A stretch of DNA of 64,000 nt, from the NCBI GenBank assembly GCA_047620505.1, contig JBLHKS010000007.1, forward strand, positions 1 through 64,000. Reading direction: 5' to 3'. Every line of letters begins with the position of its first letter. Position 1 is the stretch's first letter. The position numbers and the translations under genes were made by a program. A model generated the notes under the pieces. That model did not search any database. It saw nothing but the letters and a program-made list of their open reading frames with translations, and was not told where the DNA came from. Source of the DNA: JBLHKS01 sp047620505 (lineage in GTDB: Bacteria > Verrucomicrobiota > Verrucomicrobiia > Verrucomicrobiales > DEV007). Of the stretch, positions 19,516 through 28,426 are shown piece by piece.

Positions 19516-21333
19516 TCAGCCTTCTTCGTTGATCTTTTTGACGTGTTCGTTGTAGTCCTTCGCTTCGCTTCGAACAACCGGCAAAAGAATGTAGAGGCCG
19601 ATCAAGTTCGGAATCACCATTGCGAACACCATCGCATCGGAAAGCTTGAGAACGCTGTCGAGCGACGCGGAAGCTCCTACGATGATCAAGAGGCAGAACA
19701 CGATTTTGTAGATGAAAACGGGTATCTTAACGTGCTCATCCTTTAATCCTTTGAAGAGATACATCACGCCCTGCTGCCCGTAGTAAGACCATGAAATCAT
19801 GGTGGAAAATGCGAAAAGGAAAACGGCGATCGAAAGGACCTTTGGAAACCAGCTGAAGACCTTTTCGAACGCCATCGAAGTTACCGGAATGCCGGTCACG
19901 TCTTTCACTGCGTCTTTCGCGACCCAGCCGACCGTTTCAAGCTTGGTTTCTTCTTTGTGATCTGCCGAGATCAAGCTGATCACCTCGTGCCATTTTTCTT
20001 TTTCTTCGCCCTTTTCGACCTCTTTGGAATCACGGAAACGAAGGAACTGACCTTTTTCAATGCTTTGGATTTCAACGGTTGATTCCGGCGCGGAGAGGAT
20101 GGCCATGTCGGCTTTTGCCGAACCACCGACTTTCCAGGTTCCCGCGATCACCACGACCAAGGCGGTCATCGTGCAGACGACCACGGTGTCGACGAACGGC
20201 TCTAACAAAGCCACATAGCCTTCGCTCGCCGGCTTGTTCGTTTTCACGGCTGCGTGAGCAATCGGCGCGGATCCGAGACCGGCTTCATTAGAAAAGGCAG
20301 CTCGCTTCACGCCCTGGATCAACACTCCGATGATTCCGCCGAGAATGGCTTCACCACCAAACGCCCCATTCAAAATGGTCGAAATCGCAGGCCCGACTTT
20401 GTCGAGATTTGTAAAAATGATGAAGCTCGCGGCCCCCATGTAGAGCAGGCACATGAACGGAACAAGGAACGAAGTTACCCGAGCAATCCAGACGATGCCG
20501 CCGAGGATCACCATCCCAACGAGAACGGCAAGAACCGATCCGTAAGCCCATCCCGGCGTCCCTTCCGGAGCCCAGCTTGAGAGGAACTGATCGCTGGACT
20601 GATTGGACTGATACATGTTGCCGGCTCCAAACGCGCCGCCGATCACGAAAATCGCGAAAAGCACTGCAAGCACCGATCCAAGACCGCCCATTCCACGTTC
20701 CTTCAAGCCCTTGCTGAGGTAGTACATCGCCCCGCCTTTGACCCGACCATCTTTGTCGAATTCGCGGTACTTCACGCCCAACGTGCATTCGGCGAACTTC
20801 GTGGTCATGCCGAACAGCCCGAGCAGAATCATCCAGAAAGTCGCCCCGGGACCGCCGATTCCGATCGCGATCGCAACACCGGCGATGTTGCCGAGACCAA
20901 CCGTTGCCGACAGCGCCGTGCTCAGCGCCTGAAAGTGGGAAATGTCGCCCGGCGCGTCCTTCGGCGTGTACTTCGATCGCGTCGTTCGTATCGCAGTCAT
21001 GAATCCGCGAATGTTGATGAACTTAAAGAAGAGCGTCAGGAAGATCGCAGTGCCCGCCAGGAGAATCAGGACGATCGGTGCCTTCTGGCCGTTGCCAACG
21101 GGGATTGAATAAAAGACAAACCAGTCAGCCCATTCGGCGATCGGTTTCATCAAGCCGTCGACTGTGTCGTCGAAGCCTTTTTCATCGCCTTTTGCAGCCG
21201 ATTTAGCGGCTTGGTCGGCGTCTTCAGCAGGAGGAGCCGGAGGGATGTCGGCCAGCAGCTGCTGGGGCGCGGCGATCGAGAGAAAAGTGAGCAGAATGAA
21301 CAGGAACGGGAAAACGCGACGAGTAAAAATCAT
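19516..21333 (-). CDS. Sodium:alanine symporter family (AGCS) transporter
   Basis: About 605 residues. The AGCS core is clear: GDISHFQALSTALSATVGLGNIAGVA, then GPGATFWMILLGLFGMTTKFAECTLG and AFSNEAGLGSAPIAHAA. It imports small neutral amino acids with Na+ at the inner membrane. Two additions are unusual. The N-terminus has a signal-like helix followed by a ~50-residue Ala/Asp-rich segment before the first core helix. A hydrophilic insert of ~90 residues (GGSAKADMAILSAPE ... KDAVKDVTG) sits between late core helices. The ATG at 21333 is chosen; the frame is open to 21732, but that stretch overlaps the divergent gene. Confidence 0.9.
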   Translation of the reverse strand: MIFTRRVFPFLFILLTFLSIAAPQQLLADIPPAPPAEDADQAAKSAAKGDEKGFDDTVDGLMKPIAEWADWFVFYSIPVGNGQKAPIVLILLAGTAIFLTLFFKFINIRGFMTAIRTTRSKYTPKDAPGDISHFQALSTALSATVGLGNIAGVAIAIGIGGPGATFWMILLGLFGMTTKFAECTLGVKYREFDKDGRVKGGAMYYLSKGLKERGMGGLGSVLAVLFAIFVIGGAFGAGNMYQSNQSSDQFLSSWAPEGTPGWAYGSVLAVLVGMVILGGIVWIARVTSFLVPFMCLLYMGAASFIIFTNLDKVGPAISTILNGAFGGEAILGGIIGVLIQGVKRAAFSNEAGLGSAPIAHAAVKTNKPASEGYVALLEPFVDTVVVCTMTALVVVIAGTWKVGGSAKADMAILSAPESTVEIQSIEKGQFLRFRDSKEVEKGEEKEKWHEVISLISADHKEETKLETVGWVAKDAVKDVTGIPVTSMAFEKVFSWFPKVLSIAVFLFAFSTMISWSYYGQQGVMYLFKGLKDEHVKIPVFIYKIVFCLLIIVGASASLDSVLKLSDAMVFAMVIPNLIGLYILLPVVRSEAKDYNEHVKKINEEG

Positions 21334-21492
21334 GGGAAATAGAAAAGAGTGGTGGAATCGCGCCCAGCCTAAAACCCCATCATCAATCCTGACAACAAAA
21401 AAGGGGGTTGAAGGAGTCACAGCAGAGAAGTTGCAAACAAACGTATTTATGAAACTTTGTCGTCCCCCTGCCTTCTTAAGCTCTGAAGCACC

Positions 21493-22488
21493 ATGAGAAC
21501 TTCCTCCCCTCATTTTTCCCTCGCCTTCGCAACCATTGCCGGGCTCGCGCTCTTGATTCAGCCGACGTTTGCCGGGCTTTTTGGATCCAGATTCGCTCCG
21601 CCGCCCGAGGACCGCGACACAATTGTCCTGGCGCAGATTCATCTCGACGAACTCATGCTCGGCCCCGGAAAAATCGATGGCGACATGGGCGAGTTCACGA
21701 AGCAGGCGGCGGCGCTGTTCAATCAAAAGCATCGCATCGACGACCCGGCAAACTGGTGGCGGCTTCTACGCGACGCGGAACGGCGCGTGAAATCGGCTTA
21801 CACCTACTACACGATTCAGGACGCGGATCTGAATTTCGTTGGCGATCTCCCTACCGAGCCCGCCGAACAACAAAACGTCGAATATTTGAGTTATCGCCGG
21901 ATTCTCGAGTTCGTCTCCGAACGCTTCCACACCGACGAAAAATTTCTCCGCGAGATCAACCCTAACGTCAATGTCGACAACCTTTTGCCCGGTCAGCAGC
22001 TGCTGGTTCCGAACGTGTCTCCGTTTCGAATCGAATCGATTCCGACACATGCCAGATACGAAGCGGACGAAAAACTAAGCAGTCGAACTGTTTATGTCGA
22101 TACGAAGAGTCGCGTCGTTAAAATCTACGACAAAGGAGTCCTGCTCGCCAATTTTCCGATCACGCCAGGTGCCGATGAATTCATTCCGTATGGCGACTGG
22201 TCGGTCCAGGTGATGGTTTCGACTCCGGAATTTCGTTGGGATGAAAAGATGCTGAAGGAAGGCGAGCGCGGAGCCGATGACACGGCGTTTCAACTCCCTC
22301 CAGGGCCAAACAGCCCGGTCGGGATTCTCTGGGCGGGCCTCGACAAATCCGGGATCGGCCTGCACGGAACGAGCAGTCCTCACACGATCGGACGCTCACG
22401 CAGCGCAGGCTGCATTCGACTGGCGAATTGGGATGCGATCCGCCTTCCCGGATTATTAAGACCGGGAGCCAAGGTGCTGGTTCGCTAA
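21493..22488 (+). CDS. LysM and L,D-transpeptidase (YkuD) protein
   Basis: 331-residue exported cell-wall enzyme. Signal peptide about 1-27 (ending PTFAG), a LysM-like segment around 145-175 (FLREINPNVNVDNLLPGQQLLVP), then a YkuD catalytic domain (about 197-331). Active-site motif: H291 in LHGTSS, then SRSAGCIRLANWD with nucleophile C307. The usual SHGC is SAGC here. The family makes 3-3 peptidoglycan cross-links or anchors proteins. The dispersed palindrome encodes the GQQLLVPN of the LysM repeat. The gene converges on pbpC with a 4-base overlap, so two wall-synthesis genes meet here. Confidence 0.92.
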   Translation: MRTSSPHFSLAFATIAGLALLIQPTFAGLFGSRFAPPPEDRDTIVLAQIHLDELMLGPGKIDGDMGEFTKQAAALFNQKHRIDDPANWWRLLRDAERRVKSAYTYYTIQDADLNFVGDLPTEPAEQQNVEYLSYRRILEFVSERFHTDEKFLREINPNVNVDNLLPGQQLLVPNVSPFRIESIPTHARYEADEKLSSRTVYVDTKSRVVKIYDKGVLLANFPITPGADEFIPYGDWSVQVMVSTPEFRWDEKMLKEGERGADDTAFQLPPGPNSPVGILWAGLDKSGIGLHGTSSPHTIGRSRSAGCIRLANWDAIRLPGLLRPGAKVLVR

Positions 22489-24815
22489 CGACCAGTAACG
22501 CGAAAAATCACGCGATCGACATCGCCCGTTTCTGGATTTTCGGCGATGAGTTCGTGCTCGCCGGGGCTGAGGATCGCAGTTTGGGACTCCTCATCAATCT
22601 CTAAAGTTCGCGAGGACCAGCGTGGCTTTTCTCCGAGATTCGCCCGCAATGGAAGGATCCGGCCGCCGTTAGCGATGTCAGGGTCGAGCACGATGGTCAT
22701 GCCTTCGAGCGGGCTCAAAATCCGAAGCGGTGTCCCAGCAGCTGCTGGCGCGATCGCAAGCCGCCGATTCACTGCGGGAGACGCAGCTTCGAGCCAGGCC
22801 CCGTAGATTGGCGAGAGCAGCGTTCTGCCTTGCTCATCGTAGTCAGCCGCAACGGCGTGCGGTGGCGGCGAAGTTTCTAGAACGAGTTCGCGCACTCCGG
22901 TCCCGCGCGCCTGACGACCGCTGAACGGATCGATCTCGACGCTGACCACCGAACTCGGCCGCGTGAACCAGGTTGGCTCGATGTCTTCGTGAAGCCGCTT
23001 CAGCAATTTGTGGAAGATCGGCCCGGCTCCGGCAACTCCGGAAAAATGATCCAAAGGCGTGTTGTCGAAATTTCCAACCCACACTCCAACGGTGAATTCC
23101 GGCGTGAATCCGAGCGTCCACGCGTCGCGGTAATCGGAGCTCGTGCCGGTCTTGGCGGCGGCTTTGAAGTCTTTAAAGTTAAGCGGGTTGATCCAACCGA
23201 AACTCCGCGAGCGAGATTCCGGATCACTCAGGATGTCGGCGATCAGATAACAAGTTTCCTCGGAAAAGAGCTGCTTCGACTCGGTCGGATCCTCCTCGGC
23301 GAGCAGGACGTACGGCCGCCACTCGCCCAGCCGCGCGAGGCACGCGTAGGCGTTCGTTAGCTCTAACAAACGCACCTCAGCGGTCCCGATCGTCATGCCG
23401 AGCCCGTAAGTTTGGTAGGGTTCGGTCAAAGTCGTCAGGCCAAGATTCACAAGCGCATCGTAGAGCGGCTCGGGGCCGCCGAGTTGATTCAGAATCCGAA
23501 CGGCCGGGATGTTGAGCGAGTTGCCGAGCGCCTGACGAATCGTGGTCGGCCCGGAAAATGTCCGATCGTAATTCACAGGCCGGTAGACTCCGGTTGGCGT
23601 TGAGAAATCGGTCTGAATATCCGGCAGAACGGTGCTCGCGGGGAATCCGCGTTCCAACGCGACGAGGTAGGTGAACGGCTTGAGAGCAGAGCCAGGCGAG
23701 CGCGGCGTCCAGGCTCCGTTGATCTGGCCAGCAGCGGAAGAATCGTAATCACGGGACCCTGACAGAACCAGAATTTCGCCAGTCGCGTTTTCGATCACGA
23801 CAGCGGCAGCGTGCATGAACGGCGAGGTGTCGCGCTTCGACGCGATGAAATTCAGATGCTCGTCGATCGCCTGCGTCGCGAAATTTTGCAGGTCGAGATC
23901 GATCGTCGAGCGCACTTCACCCGGCAGCAGCTGCTGGCTGTGCCGAGCGACAATCAGGTCAACCGCATGCGGTGCTTGAAACGCTCCGCCGCCGTGAACG
24001 ATGACGAGATTCTCGCCTTCCGCGCGCTCCCGCTCCTCATCCGTGATGTGGCCGTCCTCGACCATCCGGTTGAGAATCCAGATCTGTCTGCGTTTCGCGC
24101 CTTCGAAATTTTTATACGGATTGAAGCGAGTTGGCTTGTTCGGTAGGCCGGCGATGAGCGCGCATTCCGCTAACGAAAGCTCGCCAAGCGGTTTGTCGAA
24201 ATATCCTTCCGCCGCCGCGACGCAGCCCATCCGCAAATTGCCGTAGGGAAGCCGATTGAGGTAGTTTTCGAGGATCCAGTCTTTGCTGTGAAACATCTCC
24301 ATCTTACGCGCGGAAAACACTTCGAACGCCTTGGTTTTGAGTGTCCGTGGCCGAGGCGGATCAGTCGTGATTTTGATGAGCTGCTGCGAAATCGTCGACG
24401 CTCCCGAAACCGGCCAACGCTTGCGCACGACGTCGTGCGTCGCTCGCAGCATCGCCGCAAAATCAACGCCGCCGTGATCCCAGAACCGCTTGTCCTCAGC
24501 CGAGACCGTTGCGTTGATCAAGTCCGTCGGGATCTGATCCAGAGAGACGTAAGCGCTGATGACCTCCTCGCCATTTACGAGAAATCGGCGGAGAGGTTCG
24601 CCGTTGCGATCGGTCAGGATGGTCGAAGGATCTTTCTCAGTCGTTAGGCCGTCAGGCAACGAGAAAAAGAGCGGAACCAAGTAAAGGAAGATGATCCAAC
24701 CGAGAACCGCGAGTCCGGTTAGGCGAACGATTCTCCTCAGCCATTTTTTTACTCGAATCAAAGGAAATGCAGGGTTCGGTTTTTGGGGTGGAAGCGCGCG
24801 ACTCGGCGCTTCCAA
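22485..24815 (-). CDS. pbpC: Penicillin-binding protein 1C
   Basis: 776-residue bifunctional peptidoglycan synthase. An N-terminal membrane anchor (about 30-52) is followed by a glycosyltransferase 51 domain (SAEDKRFWDHGGVDF, GASTISQQLIK, ENYLNRLPYGNLRMGCVAAAEGYF) and a transpeptidase domain with SPGSALKPF (SxxK serine), GNSLN and AKTGTSSDYRDAW (KTG box). The ~90 C-terminal residues match the PBP1C-specific end domain. The start codon appears to be TTG at 24815; no ATG lies nearby in frame. PBP1C is classically paired with a bacterial alpha-2-macroglobulin; one is present at 35001-40421. It follows pstB by 42 bases. Confidence 0.93.
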   Translation of the reverse strand: MEAPSRALPPQKPNPAFPLIRVKKWLRRIVRLTGLAVLGWIIFLYLVPLFFSLPDGLTTEKDPSTILTDRNGEPLRRFLVNGEEVISAYVSLDQIPTDLINATVSAEDKRFWDHGGVDFAAMLRATHDVVRKRWPVSGASTISQQLIKITTDPPRPRTLKTKAFEVFSARKMEMFHSKDWILENYLNRLPYGNLRMGCVAAAEGYFDKPLGELSLAECALIAGLPNKPTRFNPYKNFEGAKRRQIWILNRMVEDGHITDEERERAEGENLVIVHGGGAFQAPHAVDLIVARHSQQLLPGEVRSTIDLDLQNFATQAIDEHLNFIASKRDTSPFMHAAAVVIENATGEILVLSGSRDYDSSAAGQINGAWTPRSPGSALKPFTYLVALERGFPASTVLPDIQTDFSTPTGVYRPVNYDRTFSGPTTIRQALGNSLNIPAVRILNQLGGPEPLYDALVNLGLTTLTEPYQTYGLGMTIGTAEVRLLELTNAYACLARLGEWRPYVLLAEEDPTESKQLFSEETCYLIADILSDPESRSRSFGWINPLNFKDFKAAAKTGTSSDYRDAWTLGFTPEFTVGVWVGNFDNTPLDHFSGVAGAGPIFHKLLKRLHEDIEPTWFTRPSSVVSVEIDPFSGRQARGTGVRELVLETSPPPHAVAADYDEQGRTLLSPIYGAWLEAASPAVNRRLAIAPAAAGTPLRILSPLEGMTIVLDPDIANGGRILPLRANLGEKPRWSSRTLEIDEESQTAILSPGEHELIAENPETGDVDRVIFRVTGR

Positions 24816-24857
24816 TCAAGATGCCGACTCTTGACGAAATTTCTTCCAAAGATTGCG

Positions 24858-25634
24858 TCAACCTCGTCGACCAGTGACGTAGGCTTTGGTCAGCTCGTGT
24901 TCCGGTTGCTCAAAAATCTGCTCCGCCGAGCCGAATTCGATCAGCCGGCCTGCATCCTCACGAACCCACAACAAACCGACTTTCGATGCGATCCGCCTCG
25001 CCTGAGCGAGGTTGTGGGTTACCACGACGAGGGTGTAGGCCCCTCGAAGGCGCAGCATGAGGTCTTCGACGGTGTCGCTGGAGATCGGATCGAGCGCGCT
25101 GCACGGTTCGTCTAACAGAAGCACCTCAGGGTTAAGCGCGAGCGACCTCGCAATGCAGAGCCGCTGCTGCTGGCCGCCGGAAAGCGCCAGCGCGGGCTGA
25201 TCGAGCCGGTCCTTCACTTCATCCCAAAGGCCGACTTCGACGAGTCGCCGCTCGATGATTTCCAGCCGCTCGGTGCGCGATTTTACTCCGTGTTCTTTGA
25301 GCGGAAATTCGATGTTTCGCCGAATCGAATAGGGAAACGGATTCGGTTTCTGAAAAATCAGACCGACTCGACGGCGAAGCGCGATCAAGTCGGTCGAGCC
25401 GGATCGGATGGACACGCCATCGAGGGTGATCTCGCCGGTTAGTCGACAATTCGGGATCAAATCCGTTAGCCGGTTGAGCGATTGGAGAAAGCTGGATTTT
25501 CCACAGCCAGACGGACCGACTAACGCGGTGATCTCGCCCTTTGCGATGTCGATCGAAACATCTTCGAAAGCGATTTTGTCGCCGTAGCGCAAAGTCAAAT
25601 CGCTGGAGCGCATGTGAGGTTCCGGTGAGTTCAT
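24858..25634 (-). CDS. pstB: Phosphate ABC transporter ATPase PstB
   Basis: 258-residue ATPase of the high-affinity phosphate importer. Walker A GPSGCGKS is at residues 40-47; the ABC signature ALSGGQQQRL and Walker B EVLLLDEPCSALDP follow. IFQKPNPFPYSI is the PstB-typical Q-loop region. The ATG at 25634 overlaps the pstA stop (TGATG), so it is preferred over 25661. Last gene of pstSCAB; no phoU follows. Confidence 0.96.
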   Translation of the reverse strand: MNSPEPHMRSSDLTLRYGDKIAFEDVSIDIAKGEITALVGPSGCGKSSFLQSLNRLTDLIPNCRLTGEITLDGVSIRSGSTDLIALRRRVGLIFQKPNPFPYSIRRNIEFPLKEHGVKSRTERLEIIERRLVEVGLWDEVKDRLDQPALALSGGQQQRLCIARSLALNPEVLLLDEPCSALDPISSDTVEDLMLRLRGAYTLVVVTHNLAQARRIASKVGLLWVREDAGRLIEFGSAEQIFEQPEHELTKAYVTGRRG

Positions 25635-26479
25635 CAGTAAACAATTCGGCGTCCGAGCCACTTTCGAGCGAGAAAATTGGCGAGATAATTGGTCAGGAGA
25701 AGCAAGCTCACGAGCACCAACGCAGTCCCGTAGGCATTCTGGTTTCCGCCCGAGACGTTCATCGCGAGTTCGTAAATGTGGACGGTCATCGCGCGCCCGG
25801 AATCCGACAACGATTCGGGCTGGCGATCGACGTAGCCGCTGGTGAAAAGCAGGGCGGCGGTCTCAGCAGCTGCTCGCCCGAGACCAAGCACGAAACCGAC
25901 CATCAGACCCGGTAGCGCGGCAGGGAGGAGGAGCTTGAAAAGAGTCGTCGTTCGCGAAATCCCAAGTGCAGCCGCGCTCAACCGATAGTGATCAGGAATC
26001 GCTCGCAGGCCTTCTTCGGACGCCCGAATCAGGATCGGAAGCACCATGCAAGCCAGAGTCAATCCGCCTGCCCAAATTGAGAAGCCGAGCCCTAACACCT
26101 GGCAAAAAAATACCGTTCCGAAGAGCCCGAAAACGATCGACGGCACGCCTGCGAGAACGTCGAGACTGCGCCGGACCAGACGACCAAACCAATGGCCGCC
26201 ACGCGTGAATTCCGCGAGGAGAATTGCCGTGCCGATGCCGACCGGAAGCGAAACGGCCATCGCAACGAGGAGGATCAGCCCCGTTGAAACGAGGATTGGC
26301 CCAATCCCGCCGGAGCGCCCGCTGTTCTCAGGTTCGTCGGTCAGGAACTCCCAGGAGATCGCGGAAGCGCCGTTCCAAACAATCGTGCCGACGATCCAGA
26401 AAAACACCGACGCGACGATCAACGCCATCGCCCAGAAAACTCCGGCCATGAGGCGATCGGTGCGATCAACCCGGGTCAT
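25634..26479 (-). CDS. pstA: Phosphate ABC transporter permease PstA
   Basis: 281-residue inner-membrane permease with about six helices. WEFLTDEPENSGRSGGIGPILVSTGLI is the typical PstA opening after the first helix, and GVPSIVFGLFG plus the cytoplasmic EEGLRAIPDHYRLSAAALGISR loop (EAA motif) are clear. It overlaps pstC by 14 bases and pstB by a TGATG junction. Confidence 0.96.
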   Translation of the reverse strand: MTRVDRTDRLMAGVFWAMALIVASVFFWIVGTIVWNGASAISWEFLTDEPENSGRSGGIGPILVSTGLILLVAMAVSLPVGIGTAILLAEFTRGGHWFGRLVRRSLDVLAGVPSIVFGLFGTVFFCQVLGLGFSIWAGGLTLACMVLPILIRASEEGLRAIPDHYRLSAAALGISRTTTLFKLLLPAALPGLMVGFVLGLGRAAAETAALLFTSGYVDRQPESLSDSGRAMTVHIYELAMNVSGGNQNAYGTALVLVSLLLLTNYLANFLARKWLGRRIVY

Positions 26480-27338
26480 AAACGTGATCTTTACTGATGA
26501 TTTCGGCGGCGATGGTCAGGATGACGATCATGCCAAGCAAGAGAAGCCCGGTAACGAAAAGCGCCGCGCGGTGATCCCCAAGCGAGTAAGCCATTTCGAG
26601 CGCTATGTTCGTGGTTAGCGTCCTGACAGGCTCAAAAGGCGTGCCGGGAATTCGCGCGATATTTCCGCAGACCATGAGGACGGCGAGGGTCTCGCCGATC
26701 GCGCGACCGGTTTGAAGAATGATCCCGGTGAAGACCCCGGACTTCGCCGAAGGCAAGACCACACCGCGAATCGTCCCCCAGCGCGAGAGCCCGAGCGAGG
26801 CGGCCCCGTTCAGCATCTGCTGGGGCACGGCGGCGATCGCGGCGTCGGTCACGAGCGCGGCCGTGGGCAGGATCATGATCGCAAGAATCAGCACTGCGGC
26901 GAGCACACTCTGGCCAGGCGGATGAAACGAATTGATGAAGGGAACGAGCACGACGAGCCCCCAGAATCCGTAAACGACGGACGGGATTCCAGCGAGCAGT
27001 TCGATGATTCGGCGATAGGCCGAAGCGATCGGGCGAGGTGCGTAAAAGTGGCAGAAAATCGCCGCGCCGATCCCAAACGGAGTCGCGATCAGGACCGCGC
27101 CGAAGGTGACGATCAGCGTGCCGGCGATCATCGGAATCAAGTTGAACGTCCCCTCGCTGGCGTGCTCGCGCGGATGCCAGGAGGGGTCAGAAAAAAAGCG
27201 GAAGAGCCCAACGTTTCGAAGAGCGGGAATCGATTCGAGGACGAGAAAAACAGCGACGAAAACCGTGATAATTCCAGCGAGCCCGGCGAGAACGCGAAGT
27301 ACGAATACGAGCGTCTGATCTCTACTGAACCGGAACAT
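26466..27338 (-). CDS. pstC: Phosphate ABC transporter permease PstC
   Basis: 290-residue inner-membrane permease, partner of PstA. Features include the first helix (VFVLRVLAGLAGIITVFVAVFLVL), GIPSVVYGFWGLVVLVPFI and the EAA-type loop AVPQQMLNGAASLGLSRWGTI. The ATG at 27338 is chosen; it overlaps the pstS stop by 17 bases. The longer frame to 27401 would run deep into pstS. Confidence 0.95.
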   Translation of the reverse strand: MFRFSRDQTLVFVLRVLAGLAGIITVFVAVFLVLESIPALRNVGLFRFFSDPSWHPREHASEGTFNLIPMIAGTLIVTFGAVLIATPFGIGAAIFCHFYAPRPIASAYRRIIELLAGIPSVVYGFWGLVVLVPFINSFHPPGQSVLAAVLILAIMILPTAALVTDAAIAAVPQQMLNGAASLGLSRWGTIRGVVLPSAKSGVFTGIILQTGRAIGETLAVLMVCGNIARIPGTPFEPVRTLTTNIALEMAYSLGDHRAALFVTGLLLLGMIVILTIAAEIISKDHVYDPG

Positions 27339-28140
27339 AAAACTGGCTGTGGACGAGATCGTTGACCTCCTCCGACTTCGCATACGCCATGAACTGGTCA
27401 ACGAGTTCGCCTGTGTTCAGCTTAGTTACGAGCAGCAACGGGCGGGCCCAGGGATACTTGCCGGATTGAACATTCTCGCTCGTCGCAGCCACGCCGCGCA
27501 ACGACAGGAGCTTGATTTTCGCGCCGTTTCCAGCTTCGAATTCCGAAGCGCCAAGCGACATGAAAATGATCGCGTTAGGATCGGTGGCGACAGTTTTGAT
27601 TCCGTGCTGGTTTTCACCGGAAACGATGTCCGCCTCGATGTCCGTAGTCTGAACGCCGAAAAACTCGCCAAAGAGTTCCAATTCGGACCGACCTTCCGCG
27701 CGATTGATGCAGGTGACCGGATGATTTTTCCCACCGACCTCAGCCCAATTCCTGATCTTTCCGGTGTAGATCCCAACGATCTGCTCGTCGCTTAATTCGC
27801 TAACCGGATTCGATGCGTGCACGAGAAAGCAGACTCCGTCGTAAGCGATCGCGTGCGCCACTCGGCCCTGTTTTTCGGAGTCTTTGAGATCTCGAGACGA
27901 CATTCCAATCTCGACGGTCCCGATTCCAACGTCAGCGATGCCGCGCGATGAACCTCCCGTCTGCACGTCAATTCGGACGTCCGGATTCGCTTTTTCGAAG
28001 CGCTTCGCGACCTCCGAAATGAGCGGCGCGATCGTGCTGGAGCCAGTCAGAGAAATCTTCCTGCGCTCGCCACCGGTGTTTCCGCAACCGGTCAGGAGCG
28101 CAAGAATCGCTAAGGTAAAAACAAGAGAAAGTGAGCGCAT
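27322..28140 (-). CDS. pstS: Phosphate-binding lipoprotein PstS
   Basis: 272-residue substrate-binding protein, with lipobox LLTGC (lipidated C19). ISLTGSSTIAPLISEVAKRF and QTGGSSRGIADVGIGTVEIGMSSR are the phosphate-binding motifs (S/T and G-S-S-R-G). Membrane-anchored in the periplasm, it delivers phosphate to PstCA. The ATG at 28140 directly precedes the lipoprotein signal. First gene of pstSCAB; a double inverted-repeat element lies just upstream at 28183-28227. Confidence 0.95.
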   Translation of the reverse strand: MRSLSLVFTLAILALLTGCGNTGGERRKISLTGSSTIAPLISEVAKRFEKANPDVRIDVQTGGSSRGIADVGIGTVEIGMSSRDLKDSEKQGRVAHAIAYDGVCFLVHASNPVSELSDEQIVGIYTGKIRNWAEVGGKNHPVTCINRAEGRSELELFGEFFGVQTTDIEADIVSGENQHGIKTVATDPNAIIFMSLGASEFEAGNGAKIKLLSLRGVAATSENVQSGKYPWARPLLLVTKLNTGELVDQFMAYAKSEEVNDLVHSQFYVPVQ

Positions 28141-28182
28141 AAGATTTAGCTCAGTTCGAAAACTGCTCACGGCTTTACAAAC

Positions 28183-28227
28183 AGTTGCGCCGATTGGCAA
28201 CTGAAATAGTTGCGCGAGTTGGCAACT
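28183..28227. promoter_or_regulatory. Two-copy 25-bp inverted-repeat element upstream of pstS
   Basis: Two copies of AGTTGC-N8-GCAACT, at 28183-28202 and 28208-28227, exactly 25 bases apart (about 2.4 helical turns). Spacers are nearly alike (GCCGATTG and GCGAGTTG), so the units are both direct repeats of each other and internally dyadic. The element sits 43 bases upstream of the pstS start and 4 bases downstream of the small gene's stop. Position and symmetry suggest an operator binding two dimers, perhaps for phosphate control. The sequence does not obviously match the enterobacterial Pho box. Confidence 0.6.
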
Positions 28228-28231
28228 GTTT

Positions 28232-28426
28232 TCAGGACACCGAATCCAAATCGCGCCCGCGATCGACTCGCTCGACTACCAGTTCAGCCTTCGAGAACGC
28301 CGCGCAAAGTTCGTTCAGCTCCACGAGAATTCGAAATCGCTTTGAAATGGCCTCAGGCGACATGTCCGCGGAAATTCCGCGGGAAGCTCGTTTGGAACGC
28401 TCAAATACTTTTTCGTCCTCAGTCAT
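28232..28426 (-). CDS. Small protein paired with nucleotidyltransferase
   Basis: 64 residues, charged and helical (MTEDEKVFERSKRASRGISADMSPEAIS...), with no recognised domain. Its ATG lies inside the last codons of the nucleotidyltransferase gene (8-base overlap), so the two are coupled. The arrangement resembles two-gene toxin-antitoxin or MNT-type modules, but the HEPN motif (Rx4-6H) is absent. The frame could extend to 28444; the ATG at 28426 is preferred. The 25-bp double repeat begins 4 bases after its stop. Confidence 0.65.
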   Translation of the reverse strand: MTEDEKVFERSKRASRGISADMSPEAISKRFRILVELNELCAAFSKAELVVERVDRGRDLDSVS

